38,065 nt of DNA from Pedobacter nyackensis (GCF_900176505.1 NZ_FWYB01000026.1:1-38065); one strand, 5' to 3'. Numbered from the stretch's first letter, positions 7,087-16,115 are shown. Made by a program: numbers and translations. The notes: generated from the letters alone by a model not told the origin.

Positions 7087-7159
7087 TGATCCCGCTGGGA
7101 TTCGAACCCAGGACCACTACATTAAAAGTGTAATGCTCTACCAGCTGAGCTACGGAATC
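7087..7159 (-). tRNA. tRNA-Lys (anticodon TTT)
   Basis: The minus strand gives a 73-base cloverleaf. The acceptor stem GATTCCG pairs with CGGGATC (one G-U). It has a D-arm GCTCAGCTGGTAGAGC, an anticodon loop CTTTTAA with anticodon TTT (U33 present), a T-arm with GGTTCGAATCC, and discriminator A. CCA is not encoded (next bases CAA), as usual in Bacteroidota. A long perfect hairpin terminator follows. The genes either side are unrelated, so it is a single-gene unit. Confidence 0.95.
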
Positions 7160-7314
7160 AACTCTTTTTGTTTGGAGTGGTGCAAAAGTAGGATTTTTAC
7201 TCAAATAATATGTGTCTGAAACAGATAAAATTGAAAAATAATCCGATTTACGCTTCAACCGATTGATTTATAAGGATAATAATTTTTGCCTTTTTAATTT
7301 ATTTTGGTCGCGTT

Positions 7315-8202
7315 TCAGTCAAGGGTATTGTTTTTTGCGTATTTATAGCCCAAATCCCACCATTGCTTCATTTGCTCCGGATCAAATACTAGGGAATTCG
7401 CGGTTAGCCCTTCTGGTGGTCGGTAGATATTTAACTTCACTTTATTGTTCGACTCTTCCAACATGCCTATAGTTAGATTAGCTATTCCAATTTGATTCAA
7501 CATGAAACCAAAAATGCGAAACGTTAAGTCCAGAGGATTATGAATAATTGGGTTTTGCATTAAGGGTCTGTCTGATTTTAAAACAATCACATCGATGTCA
7601 GTAGCACCCATTTGTATGGCATGGTAAATCGGCACAAGATCTCCCATTCCGCCATCAGCATATTCATATCCGTTTTTTGTAATCAAGCTCATGAAGGGTA
7701 CTAATGATGTTGAAGCCCAGATCCAGTCGCAATAATCCTCATAACTGTACGCTTTCGCCAATTTATACTCAACAGTCATATTACTTAAATTAGATACCGT
7801 AACAACTACATCAGTTCCCGACTCTTGTATTCGCTTATAATCTGATTTTGTAATCGTTTTACTAATAAGATGACGTAGGTTTTTGCTTTCTCCGAAGGTT
7901 TTTCTTTGTTTCAAAAGCATCCTTATAACCCCAAAATGATTGATACTCGCTTTAATTACTCCATTCTTCTTTTTTATTATAAAGGGGTTTATGCTGAAAA
8001 TCTGCTGCTGTGTAACAGATGTAAATGCAGATTTCAATTTATCTATTTCGCCAATAGAAAGCAGTGGGACAAGCAGACTTCCTGTTGACGTGCCAATAAA
8101 TATTTTATAATCGTGTTTACATTCCCTGATCAGATATTCGGCGATACCACCTGCAAAAGCACCTTTACTACCACCACCCGAAATTACCAATGCCCTAACC
8201 AT
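7315..8202 (-). CDS. Patatin-like phospholipase family protein
   Basis: A 295-residue patatin-fold lipid acyl hydrolase with the three family signatures: oxyanion loop SGGGSKGAFAGG (residues 8-19), nucleophile elbow G-T-S-T-G with Ser39, and the Asp of the Ser-Asp dyad in the D-G-G motif of YADGGMGD at about residue 185. The lack of a signal peptide suggests a cytoplasmic or membrane-peripheral enzyme acting on phospholipid or another acyl ester. The length is complete for the single-domain bacterial type. It stands alone and leftward between tRNA-Lys and the DUF1080 gene. The start ATG at 8202 sits right before the family's first strand (VRALVISGGG). The physiological substrate is unknown. 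Confidence 0.9.
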   Translation of the reverse strand: MVRALVISGGGSKGAFAGGIAEYLIRECKHDYKIFIGTSTGSLLVPLLSIGEIDKLKSAFTSVTQQQIFSINPFIIKKKNGVIKASINHFGVIRMLLKQRKTFGESKNLRHLISKTITKSDYKRIQESGTDVVVTVSNLSNMTVEYKLAKAYSYEDYCDWIWASTSLVPFMSLITKNGYEYADGGMGDLVPIYHAIQMGATDIDVIVLKSDRPLMQNPIIHNPLDLTFRIFGFMLNQIGIANLTIGMLEESNNKVKLNIYRPPEGLTANSLVFDPEQMKQWWDLGYKYAKNNTLD

Positions 8203-8438
8203 TTTTCTGTAATGCTAATGATCTTGATTTAAACCGTGATCATATCAATATACGATAAAGAAATAAGATTGGCTGCGTTTTATTAATATGTTGATTTTTA
8301 AATGATTGTGTGTTTTATTTCGAGATTAGTGTTTTTAATCACCCTATTCTATTAATTTAGAAAGATGAACCCGAAATGATTAAAATATTTTATCATCAAA
8401 GGCTCTACTTAACACATGAACAAATAAAACATAAACAA

Positions 8439-9299
8439 ATGAAACCAAAACTTACTATTTCGATTTTTAAAACGGCATTGATCTTAGGAATGCCGCTACT
8501 ATCCGTTGGATTTAATATCCCTGAACCTCCCGCTAAAGTTAAGTGGACGCAATTGTTTAATGGCAAGGATCTTAAAGATTGGAAAGTTAAGATCAGAAAG
8601 CATGATTTGAATGATAACTTTGGTAATACCTTTCGTGTTGAAGATGGTAATATCGAGGTGAGATATGATCAATATGCTAATAAATTTGACAGCCAGTATG
8701 GGCATTTGTTTTTCAACAAGCCTTATTCGCACTACCTGATTGGAGTCGAATACCGCTTTGTGGGTGATCAGATTAAAGATGGTCCGGGTTGGGCTTACCG
8801 CAATAGCGGTGTTATGGTTCATGGCCAGGATCCTACAACAATGACTAAAGATCAGGAATTCCCTAATTCAATAGAAGTGCAGCTATTAGGTGGTGCTGGC
8901 AATGGAGAGCGATCTACAGCCAATCTTTGTACACCTGGGACGCAATTTGTATTAAATGGCAAAGTGATTAAAAATCATTGCATTGAATCGAGATCTAAAA
9001 CATTTAACGGCGAGCAGTGGGTTAGAGTAGAGGTATTAGTATTAGGGGACTCCTTAATTGTACATTACGTAAATGGGGAAGAGGTGTTGCGTTATGAAAG
9101 ACCACAACTTGATCCTGTTGGTGGTGCTGCAGAAGGTGTGTTACTTAAAGGTGGTTCTATTTCTCTGCAGAGCGAAAGTCATCCTGTAGATTTTAGAAAG
9201 GTAGAGATAATTGACCTGGACAAGTATGCAAAAGATCCTGCGAAACTAAAGAAGGTAGTTGAGATGTTAATGTCGGAAAAACGCGTGGCAAAAAATTAA
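8439..9299 (+). CDS. Secreted DUF1080 (3-keto-disaccharide hydrolase-like) protein
   Basis: I chose the ATG at 8439 over that at 8376 because it begins a normal signal peptide (MKPKLTISIFKTALILGMPLLSVGF), leaving 286 residues. The mature part is a DUF1080 concanavalin-like beta-sandwich: LFNGKDLKDWKVK, FRVEDGNIEVRYD, RNSGVMVHGQDP, and NSIEVQLLGG are the conserved stretches. Some relatives have been characterised as 3-keto-glucoside or 3-keto-disaccharide hydrolases, and others are carbohydrate-binding modules of oxidoreductases. The location would be the periplasm. It overlaps the convergent DUF488 gene by the TTAA shared between the two stop codons (9296-9299). No sugar oxidoreductase partner is next to it, so the substrate is open. 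Confidence 0.88.
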   Translation: MKPKLTISIFKTALILGMPLLSVGFNIPEPPAKVKWTQLFNGKDLKDWKVKIRKHDLNDNFGNTFRVEDGNIEVRYDQYANKFDSQYGHLFFNKPYSHYLIGVEYRFVGDQIKDGPGWAYRNSGVMVHGQDPTTMTKDQEFPNSIEVQLLGGAGNGERSTANLCTPGTQFVLNGKVIKNHCIESRSKTFNGEQWVRVEVLVLGDSLIVHYVNGEEVLRYERPQLDPVGGAAEGVLLKGGSISLQSESHPVDFRKVEIIDLDKYAKDPAKLKKVVEMLMSEKRVAKN

Positions 9300-9655
9300 T
9301 TAGCTAACCCCAATTCTCTTCTTAAAAAGCCATCCAATACCAAAGCGTGATTATACTGCTCATCATGTGCAGCATACAGCAAGGTAACTACTGGATGGCT
9401 TTCTTGTGCTGTTATGATTTCTTTAACTGCTATATTACTGGCTAATTCTTCAAGGTATTTTTTTTTGAAGACTTCCCATTTTTGGGGTTGATGATCAAAC
9501 CATTTGCGTAGAGAGGTCGAAGGGGCAACCTCTTTTAGCCAAAGCTGAATGGCTGCATTTTCTTTTGTCATTCCCCTTGGCCAAAGCCGATCAATTAGGA
9601 TGCGAAATCCATCTTCTTTTGATGTGGGTTCATATATTCTTTTAATCTTAATCAT
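9296..9655 (-). CDS. DUF488 family protein
   Basis: A 119-residue protein of the DUF488 family: IKRIYEPTSKEDGFRILIDRLWPRGMTKENA at the start, WLKEVAPSTSLRKWFDHQPQKWEVFKKKYLEEL in the middle, and VVTLLYAAHDEQYNHALVL near the end. These are the hallmark pieces (DRLWPRG, LLYAA-D-x-x-x-NHA). The family is short, cytoplasmic and of unknown function, widespread in bacteria. Its length is normal. The stop overlaps the stop of the DUF1080 gene tail to tail. The next leftward gene ends at 9675, and 19 bases separate it from this start, so the two may share a transcript that begins upstream of 10124. Confidence 0.9.
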   Translation of the reverse strand: MIKIKRIYEPTSKEDGFRILIDRLWPRGMTKENAAIQLWLKEVAPSTSLRKWFDHQPQKWEVFKKKYLEELASNIAVKEIITAQESHPVVTLLYAAHDEQYNHALVLDGFLRRELGLAN

Positions 9656-9674
9656 AAGATTAGATGTTTAGGTT

Positions 9675-10124
9675 TTACTGCGCCGTAAAGGTAAAAATAA
9701 ACGTTCCTGGTCCATCAAAGTTAGGGATTGCAAGTTTTAAAGTCTTAGCAGATATTTCTAAAATTTCGAACTGAGCCTCTATCTCCATATCATAATCGTC
9801 ATTTTCATAACTAAGTATCAATTTATTCCCTTTAATGATCCATTTTGAACCTTCCTGAAGTTGTTCGTCGTCGTCATTACATTTAGTAAGTCCCTCATCT
9901 ATAATATAACTGCCATCAGGCATATAAATATCAATATTGTCGAGTTCACAGGGTGCATAGTTCTCTGTTAATTTATCTACATTATTTTCAGTATACCCCG
10001 TTAATTTCCATTTTTTGCCAATAATTGCTTTGGCTTTATTTTCAGGAACTATAGGTATTTTTTTACAGCCGGAAAAACATATAACAGCACTAATCATTAC
10101 AATTAACAGATGGCGTCTTTTCAT
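9675..10124 (-). CDS. Lipocalin-like lipoprotein
   Basis: A 149-residue protein with a lipoprotein signal peptide: MKRRHLLIVMISAVICFSGC, with the lipobox Cys at 20 followed by KK. The mature part begins with IIGKKWKLTGYTENN and continues with YMPDGSYIIDEG, SKWIIKGNKLILSY and a C-terminal FIFTFTAQ strand. This pattern is typical of the small lipocalin-like proteins annotated throughout Bacteroidota (W in the first strand, eight short strands). It would be anchored in a membrane facing the periplasm or the cell surface. The ligand is unknown. It is co-directional with the DUF488 gene (19-base gap). Lipocalin is an inference from pattern only. Confidence 0.75.
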   Translation of the reverse strand: MKRRHLLIVMISAVICFSGCKKIPIVPENKAKAIIGKKWKLTGYTENNVDKLTENYAPCELDNIDIYMPDGSYIIDEGLTKCNDDDEQLQEGSKWIIKGNKLILSYENDDYDMEIEAQFEILEISAKTLKLAIPNFDGPGTFIFTFTAQ

Positions 10125-10329
10125 TTTGATTCGTTTTAAGCGTTGATTTTAGATTGGTTTGATTCAAAGGTAATTAACTGGATAATTAATAAAGAAATTC
10201 TTTTTGTATTAAATATGATCTTTTTACTTAATTTCACTCCTGTTTAATGGCTAAGTGTTGCTCCGCACGAGTTTTCAAGCAAATAATTACGTGAATTATA
10301 GTCACAGGTTATATTTAAAATTTTAAGAA

Positions 10330-10860
10330 TTGAAGAATAATTCGGAACAGTCAAAAGAAAGTGGATTGCCAACATATAGTGATGGATTACTAAGATTACC
10401 GAAAACTCATGGCCGTGGTATGAGAGACCGCGCATTTTCGGTATTTATTTTTAATACTAAGGGTGAATTGCTACTACAAAAAAGAGCAGAAAGCAAGACT
10501 CGTTTCCCCGGTAAATGGTCTAATACCTGTTGTGGTCATCCCCGAAAGGCTGAGGGCAGAGATGATGCTGCTGCCAGAAGATTAGGTGAGGAAATGGGCT
10601 TATATTGCGAATTGGTGAGTGTTCTGGAGATCGCTACCAACGTGGAAATATTTAAAGGAGTGGTTCAGATTGAAATGGAATATATCTATTTTGGTGTAAC
10701 TGATGAATTGCCTTTGTTAAATCATACAGAAGCTTCGGAGTATAAGTACGTGAAAATGGAAGGACTAGATAAAGTAGTGCTTGCAAATCCGGATGAATAT
10801 TGTGATTGGCTGGAACGTAGTTATGAAAGCATAATGAAATGTTATAATAATTTCTTTTAG
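10330..10860 (+). CDS. Isopentenyl-diphosphate delta-isomerase-like Nudix protein (TTG start)
   Basis: A 176-residue Nudix protein close to type 1 IDI, which interconverts IPP and DMAPP. It has RAFSVFIFNTKGELLLQKRA, the catalytic-Cys motif SNTCCGHP (Cys68, His70), Nudix helix GRDDAAARRLGEEMGL, and E115-x-E117 (IEMEY). Numbering parallels E. coli IDI (C67, H69, E114, E116). The position equivalent to metal ligand His32 is Asp33 (RDRAFS in place of LHxAFS), and the N-terminus lacks the usual VILVDENxxxIG strand, so it may be a divergent IDI or a related hydrolase. The only start that retains this N-terminus is TTG at 10330; a stop lies two codons upstream and the first ATG would cut 30 residues. 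It is followed after 54 bases by fabV. No terminator lies between, so co-transcription is possible. Confidence 0.75.
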   Translation: MKNNSEQSKESGLPTYSDGLLRLPKTHGRGMRDRAFSVFIFNTKGELLLQKRAESKTRFPGKWSNTCCGHPRKAEGRDDAAARRLGEEMGLYCELVSVLEIATNVEIFKGVVQIEMEYIYFGVTDELPLLNHTEASEYKYVKMEGLDKVVLANPDEYCDWLERSYESIMKCYNNFF

Positions 10861-10914
10861 TTTTGCTGAAATGTTAAGTCACCCCTCTAATTGCTAACTT
10901 AAAGAAAATCATTT

Positions 10915-12105
10915 ATGATTATAGAACCTAAAATGCGCGGGTTTATATGCCTTACTTCACATCCAGATGGTTGTGAACAAAACGTAATCAACCAAATTAA
11001 TTATGTAAAATCTAAAGGTGCTATAGCCGGTCCGAAAAAGGTACTGGTAATAGGTGCCTCTACAGGATTTGGTCTTGCCTCCAGAATAACAAGTGCATTT
11101 GGCTCAGATGCTGCTACAATTGGTGTGTTTTTTGAAAAACCACCTGCACCTGGAAAACCTGCATCACCAGGATGGTACAACAGTGCTGCTTTTGAAAAAG
11201 AAGCTATTAAGGCTGGTTTATATGCTAAAAGTATTAATGGTGATGCTTTTTCTGACGAAATAAAACAGAAAACATTGGATTTGATTAAAAGTGATCTTGG
11301 ACAAATTGACCTGGTTATTTATAGTCTTGCTTCGCCAAAAAGAGTACATCCAAAAACTGGCGTGGTTCATAATTCGGTACTAAAGCCAATAGGTGATAAA
11401 CCTTTTGAGAACAAAACAGTAGATTTTCATACTGGTATAGTTTCAGAAGTTTCTATTGCACCAGCTAATGAAGAAGAAATCGAAAATACAGTTGCTGTAA
11501 TGGGCGGTGAAGACTGGGAAATGTGGATTGATGCTTTGAAGACTGCCAATTTGCTTGCTGAAGGCGCTAATACAGTAGCTTATTCTTATATCGGTCCGTC
11601 GTTAACCGAAGCGGTGTATCGCAAAGGAACGATTGGCAGAGCTAAAGATCACTTGGAAGCTACTGCCTTTACCATTGGTGATAAATTGAAGGACCTGAAC
11701 GGAAAAGCTTTTGTTTCTGTAAATAAAGCTTTAGTAACTCAGGCAAGTTCGGCTATCCCTGTAATTCCATTATACATTTCATTGCTTTACAAAGTGATGA
11801 AGGAAGAAGGAATACATGAAGGTTGTATTGAACAAATCCAACGTTTGTTTGCCGAAAGGTTATATGCTGCTGAAACACCAACTGATTCAGCAGGCAGAAT
11901 TCGTGTAGACGATTTGGAGATGCGCGATGCTGTTCAGGCTAAAGTAGCACAACTGTGGACCGAAGCTACTGCCGAAACTTTACCATTGATTGGTGACCTT
12001 GCCGGTTATAAGAAAGACTTCTTAAACCTATTTGGGTTTGATGTTGCAGGGATCGATTACGCTAAAGATGTTAATGAAATGGTAGAAATACCAGGATTAG
12101 TATAA
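10915..12105 (+). CDS. fabV: Enoyl-[acyl-carrier-protein] reductase FabV
   Basis: The 396-residue length fits FabV (about 400). The N-terminus MIIEPKMRGFICLTSHPDGC is characteristic, followed by the nucleotide-binding KKVLVIGASTGFGLASRI and the FabV-specific active site Y-X8-K: Tyr235 and Lys244 in AVYRKGTIGRAKDHLEAT, at the numbering known for the family. It reduces the trans-2-enoyl-acyl-ACP (or CoA) double bond with NADH in the last step of fatty acid elongation. FabV enzymes are known to be resistant to triclosan, unlike FabI. It follows the IDI-like gene and ends before a strong terminator at 12149. Whether a second enoyl reductase exists elsewhere in the genome cannot be seen. Confidence 0.95.
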   Translation: MIIEPKMRGFICLTSHPDGCEQNVINQINYVKSKGAIAGPKKVLVIGASTGFGLASRITSAFGSDAATIGVFFEKPPAPGKPASPGWYNSAAFEKEAIKAGLYAKSINGDAFSDEIKQKTLDLIKSDLGQIDLVIYSLASPKRVHPKTGVVHNSVLKPIGDKPFENKTVDFHTGIVSEVSIAPANEEEIENTVAVMGGEDWEMWIDALKTANLLAEGANTVAYSYIGPSLTEAVYRKGTIGRAKDHLEATAFTIGDKLKDLNGKAFVSVNKALVTQASSAIPVIPLYISLLYKVMKEEGIHEGCIEQIQRLFAERLYAAETPTDSAGRIRVDDLEMRDAVQAKVAQLWTEATAETLPLIGDLAGYKKDFLNLFGFDVAGIDYAKDVNEMVEIPGLV

Positions 12106-12148
12106 TCATGAAATAAATACTTGTAAAGTATATTTTTACAGGTAAGCT

Positions 12149-12186
12149 AAAAAAGGCCTTCAGTTATTTACTGGAAGGCCTTTTTT
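12149..12186 (+). terminator. Intrinsic terminator after fabV
   Basis: AAAAAAGGCCTTCAG and CTGGAAGGCCTTTTTT form a 15-bp stem with a single bulged G and a 7-base loop, ending in six T. It lies 44 bases after the fabV stop. Confidence 0.9.
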
Positions 12187-12242
12187 AGTATAGTGAGTGT
12201 ATTTTCTACACTTTAAAACCTTGATAATAAATGGTTTTCGAT

Positions 12243-12273
12243 GTTGTGATTTCCGAGTATTGTAATATTTTTG
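12243..12273 (+). promoter_or_regulatory. Bacteroidota-type promoter of pyc
   Basis: A -33-type GTTG (12243-12246) and a -7-type TATTTTTG (12266-12273) are 19 bases apart, matching the TTTG/TAnnTTTG promoter consensus of the group. Transcription would begin near 12280, about 13 bases before the pyc ATG at 12293. Confidence 0.6.
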
Positions 12274-12292
12274 CTTCACTAAGACAAGAACC

Positions 12293-15200
12293 ATGAATAT
12301 TAAGAAAGTACTTATTGCCAATCGGGGCGAAATTGCCATCCGTATAGAGCGTGCTTGTAGTGAACTCGACATTCAGACAGTAGCGGTTTATACTTATGAG
12401 GACAGATATTCTTTGCATCGGTATAAGGCCGACGAGGCTTATCAGATAGGAGAAGATCATGAACCACTAAAACCCTATCTTGATATCACTGGCATCATAG
12501 AGATGGCCAAACATAGCGGTGCAGACGCTATACATCCAGGTTATGGATTTTTATCCGAAAATGAAGAGTTTGCTAAGCAGTGCGCCGAGAATGGTATTGT
12601 GTTTATTGGTCCAAGGCCTGATGTTATGCTGGCCCTTGGTGATAAGGTTACAGCTAAAACTGTGGCTAAAACTGCCGGCCTACCGATTATTGAAAGCAAT
12701 GAACAGGAACTGAATAATATTGATATCGCTATTTCTGAGGCAAGGCGTATAGGATACCCACTTATGATCAAAGCTGCATCTGGCGGTGGCGGTAGGGGAA
12801 TGCGTATTGTACGAAATGATGAGCAATTAGAAAAAGGCTTCTTTGAGGCTCGAAGTGAGGCTAAAAATGCATTTGGTGACGATACCGTTTTTCTAGAGAA
12901 ATTTATAGATCGTCCACGTCATATAGAAGTACAAATTGTAGCAGATAATCACGGTGAGGTGATGCACCTTTACGAACGTGACTGCTCAGTACAACGTCGT
13001 TTTCAAAAAGTTGTTGAAGTAGCTCCATCTTTAAATTTAACTCAGGAAACCCGAAACCAACTTTATCATTACGCAACTTCAATTGCAAAGGCTGTAAGGT
13101 ATAATAATGTTGGAACTGTTGAGTTTTTAATTGATCAGGAGGAGAATATATACTTCATTGAAGTAAATCCAAGAATACAGGTTGAGCATACAGTAACTGA
13201 GATGATTACAGGAATTGACCTGATCAAGACGCAATTGTTCATTGCTGATGGTTACCACCTTGCAGATGATGAAATTGGCCTTAAGAGTCAGGATTCGATT
13301 ATGTGCAATGGATTTGCAATGCAATGCCGCATTACAACAGAAGATCCTGCCAATGAGTTTAAACCTGATTACGGGACTTTGATTACCTACCGGAATGCGA
13401 CCGGATTTGGGATCAGATTGGATGAGGGTAGTACTTACCCAGGAATGAAGATCAGCCCATTCTTTGATTCAATGCTGGTTAAAGTAAGTACCAGTGGTGG
13501 AACTTTAGCCGACGCAGCAAGAAAGATGAACAGGGCCTTACGTGAGTTTAGGATCCGTGGCGTTAAAAACAATGTTCAGTTTCTCGAAAATCTGATCAAT
13601 CACCCAACCTTTGTGCAGGGAAAAGCTACGGTAAACTTTATACAGGAGCACCCTGAGTTATTCGAATCTAATAAGCGCCTGGATAGAGGAACAAGAATCC
13701 TATCTTTTTTAGGTGAAGTATCGGTAAACGGTAACCCTGATGTAAGGTTTGTAGATGAGAATAAGAGATTGGAAAAGCCTGAGGTGCCACCGGTAGACCA
13801 TTATAGTCCTTATCCTAAAGGCACAAAAGATCTTTTGACAGAGCTGGGACCAGATGGTTTTTCGAAATGGCTTAAGGCAGAAAAGAAAATACACTATACA
13901 GATACGACTTTTAGAGACGCACATCAGTCTTTGTTGGCTACACGTATGCGTACTTATGATATGCTTAAAGTTGCCGAAGGTTTCGCTAAACATCATCCTC
14001 AAACTTTTAGTATGGAGGCCTGGGGTGGTGCAACTTTTGATGTTTGCCTAAGGTTCTTACATGAAGATCCATGGAGACGTTTGGAGAAACTTAGAGCTGC
14101 AATGCCAAATATCTTAATCCAGATGCTGATCAGAGGATGTAATGGCGTAGGTTATGCTGCATATCCTGATAATTTGATCGAATCTTTTGTTGAAAAGAGC
14201 TGGGAAAAAGGAGTAGATATTTTCAGAATCTTTGATTCCCTAAACTGGATGGAGAATATTGCTCCTTGTATTGAGATGGTGCGCAAGAAGACTGGTGGAC
14301 TTGCCGAAGGTTCTTTGTGCTACACAGGAGATATACTTGACCCAAAACGCAGTAAATATAGTCTGGAGTATTACTTAAAACTGGCTAAAGATCTTGAAAA
14401 TGCAGGTAGTCATATTCTTGGTGTTAAGGACATGTCGGGTTTGCTTAAACCTTACGCAGCTAAATTACTAATTGAGGGCCTAAAAGACACGGTTAAGATA
14501 CCTATTCACTTACATACGCACGATACTTCATCTTTACAGCCAGCCACTTATTTAATGGCTATAGAGGCTGGTGTTGATGTAATTGATTGCGCATTGGGTG
14601 CTTTATCAGGGACAACAGCACAACCTAATTTCAACTCTATCGTAGAGATGATGCGCTTTCATGAGCGTGAAAATCCATATGATCAGAAGTCATTAAACGC
14701 CTATTCTAACTATTGGGAAACAGTAAGAGAATACTATTATCCATTTGAATCTGGTTTAAAAGCCAGCTCAGCTGAAGTATTTGAGCATGAAATACCTGGT
14801 GGTCAGTATTCAAATTTGAAGCCACAGGCTATAGCGTTAGGATTGGGAGATCAGTTTGAATTGATTAAACAACGCTATGCAGATGTAAACCAACTTTTCG
14901 GCGACATTGTTAAGGTGACGCCAAGTTCAAAAGTGGTGGGCGACATGGCCCAGTTTATGGTAGCCAATCAGATTACACCTGAGGATATTTTTGCTAAAGG
15001 CGAACAGCTTGCCTTCCCGGAATCCGTAGTGTCGTTTTTTATGGGTGAGATCGGTCAACCCGAAGGTGGATTTCCAAAAGAGCTTCAGCGCATCTTGTTG
15101 AAAGGAAAAACTCCTTTTACAGATCGTCCGAATAAACACTTGGCGCCTTTAGATCTGGATCTGGAATTTGAAGCTTTTAAAAAGGAGTTTGGTGATGACC

Positions 15201-15736
15201 TGAATTATACCATGTATCTGGCTTATAAATTTTATCCAAAAGTTACTGCTGATGCCATAAAAACATTCAGGCTATATGGTGATGTATCGGTAATACCAAC
15301 CAGATATTTCTTTTACGGTATGAAACCGGGTGAAGAGACCACGATAGAAATTGCCAAAGGAAAAACCTTGCTGGTTAGATTGCTTTCAATTGGACCTGCC
15401 GATGATAAGGGGATGCGTACAGTGTTCTTTAAACTGAATGGGCAAACAAGAAACATCGAAATTCAGGATAAATCTATCACAGTTGTTAAACTGGAAAACC
15501 GTAAGATAGATAAGGAAGTGTCAAATCACATTGGTTCTCCTTTACAAGGTTTGTTATCTAAAGTTTTTGTTAAACCTGGCGATCAGGTTAAAAAAAATCA
15601 GCCGCTATTTATGATAGAGGCAATGAAAATGGAATCAAATATTTCAGCCATCTCAGATGGCATTGTAAAGTCAATCACTTTACCAGCAGGTACTATGGTC
15701 AATACAGATGACCTGATACTTGAACTGGCAGATTAG
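12293..15736 (+). CDS. pyc: Pyruvate carboxylase
   Basis: This 1147-residue protein has all domains of a single-chain pyruvate carboxylase. They are an N-terminal biotin carboxylase (KKVLIANRGEIAIR; ATP-grasp loop KAASGGGGRGMR; ERDCSVQRRFQKVVE), a carboxyltransferase from about 530 (TDTTFRDAHQSLLATRMRT; FRIFDSLNWMENI), the allosteric/linker region, and a C-terminal biotinyl domain with the biotin-accepting Lys1112 in EAMKMES. It makes oxaloacetate from pyruvate, bicarbonate and ATP, refilling the TCA cycle. It sits alone with its own promoter upstream and a hairpin terminator downstream. The start at 12293 is right at the family N-terminus. Length is as expected and nothing is missing. Confidence 0.97.
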   Translation: MNIKKVLIANRGEIAIRIERACSELDIQTVAVYTYEDRYSLHRYKADEAYQIGEDHEPLKPYLDITGIIEMAKHSGADAIHPGYGFLSENEEFAKQCAENGIVFIGPRPDVMLALGDKVTAKTVAKTAGLPIIESNEQELNNIDIAISEARRIGYPLMIKAASGGGGRGMRIVRNDEQLEKGFFEARSEAKNAFGDDTVFLEKFIDRPRHIEVQIVADNHGEVMHLYERDCSVQRRFQKVVEVAPSLNLTQETRNQLYHYATSIAKAVRYNNVGTVEFLIDQEENIYFIEVNPRIQVEHTVTEMITGIDLIKTQLFIADGYHLADDEIGLKSQDSIMCNGFAMQCRITTEDPANEFKPDYGTLITYRNATGFGIRLDEGSTYPGMKISPFFDSMLVKVSTSGGTLADAARKMNRALREFRIRGVKNNVQFLENLINHPTFVQGKATVNFIQEHPELFESNKRLDRGTRILSFLGEVSVNGNPDVRFVDENKRLEKPEVPPVDHYSPYPKGTKDLLTELGPDGFSKWLKAEKKIHYTDTTFRDAHQSLLATRMRTYDMLKVAEGFAKHHPQTFSMEAWGGATFDVCLRFLHEDPWRRLEKLRAAMPNILIQMLIRGCNGVGYAAYPDNLIESFVEKSWEKGVDIFRIFDSLNWMENIAPCIEMVRKKTGGLAEGSLCYTGDILDPKRSKYSLEYYLKLAKDLENAGSHILGVKDMSGLLKPYAAKLLIEGLKDTVKIPIHLHTHDTSSLQPATYLMAIEAGVDVIDCALGALSGTTAQPNFNSIVEMMRFHERENPYDQKSLNAYSNYWETVREYYYPFESGLKASSAEVFEHEIPGGQYSNLKPQAIALGLGDQFELIKQRYADVNQLFGDIVKVTPSSKVVGDMAQFMVANQITPEDIFAKGEQLAFPESVVSFFMGEIGQPEGGFPKELQRILLKGKTPFTDRPNKHLAPLDLDLEFEAFKKEFGDDLNYTMYLAYKFYPKVTADAIKTFRLYGDVSVIPTRYFFYGMKPGEETTIEIAKGKTLLVRLLSIGPADDKGMRTVFFKLNGQTRNIEIQDKSITVVKLENRKIDKEVSNHIGSPLQGLLSKVFVKPGDQVKKNQPLFMIEAMKMESNISAISDGIVKSITLPAGTMVNTDDLILELAD

Positions 15737-15745
15737 TAATCTTAT

Positions 15746-15784
15746 AAATGGCTGTTAAGGGATTTGCCTTTTCAGCCATTTTTA
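15746..15784 (+). terminator. Intrinsic terminator after pyc
   Basis: AAATGGCTG (15746-15754) pairs with CAGCCATTT (15773-15781), with a partly pairing interior and T-rich tail. It starts 10 bases after the pyc stop. Confidence 0.8.
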
Positions 15785-15986
15785 TCAACCCAGCTTCTGC
15801 ATCGCTGCCCCCACTATTCCTTACTGCCCAGTGAATTCTACGTAAAGCAGTGGCTTTAAGCTTTAATTATTTAAAACCTACACTTATTTTCATCTAATTA
15901 TCCCTATTCGATTAGCCTTAGATAGGTATATGACAAGATAATTTACTAATCAGCCAAAAAAGGTAGCGAAAAGTTTATACTACGAT

Positions 15987-16005
15987 AACGATTGCGTAAA
16001 TATTT
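15987..16005 (+). promoter_or_regulatory. Putative uronate-regulon operator, copy 1
   Basis: AACGATTGCGTAAATATTT matches 18 of 19 bases of AACGATTTCGTAAATATTT at 26420-26438, in the kdgK/mannonate oxidoreductase divergent promoter. The core ACGATTKCGT has inverted-repeat character as in LacI-type sites. It is 137 bases upstream of the transporter ATG. The likely binder is the LacI regulator at 28584-29627, by inference. Confidence 0.55.
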
Positions 16006-16095
16006 TGAAGCAGTGGCTCGTTTTAGTCCTGTAATTACGGAGAAATACATATATTGAGGCCCTAAATCATATTTTAGAATAAAAAACGAGAAGAA

Positions 16096-16115
16096 ATATA
16101 GCTTAATAGCTATAT
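16096..16115. promoter_or_regulatory. Perfect 8-bp inverted repeat upstream of the transporter
   Basis: ATATAGCTTAATAGCTATAT is a perfect palindrome with 8-base arms around TAAT. It ends 27 bases before the ATG at 16143. It could be a dimeric regulator site or a small 5'-leader hairpin; no T-run follows, so it is not a terminator. Confidence 0.45.

Noticed and set aside
6956..7258. Leftward frame of 100 codons
   Set aside because: It passes through the IS end, the terminator and the whole tRNA-Lys gene.
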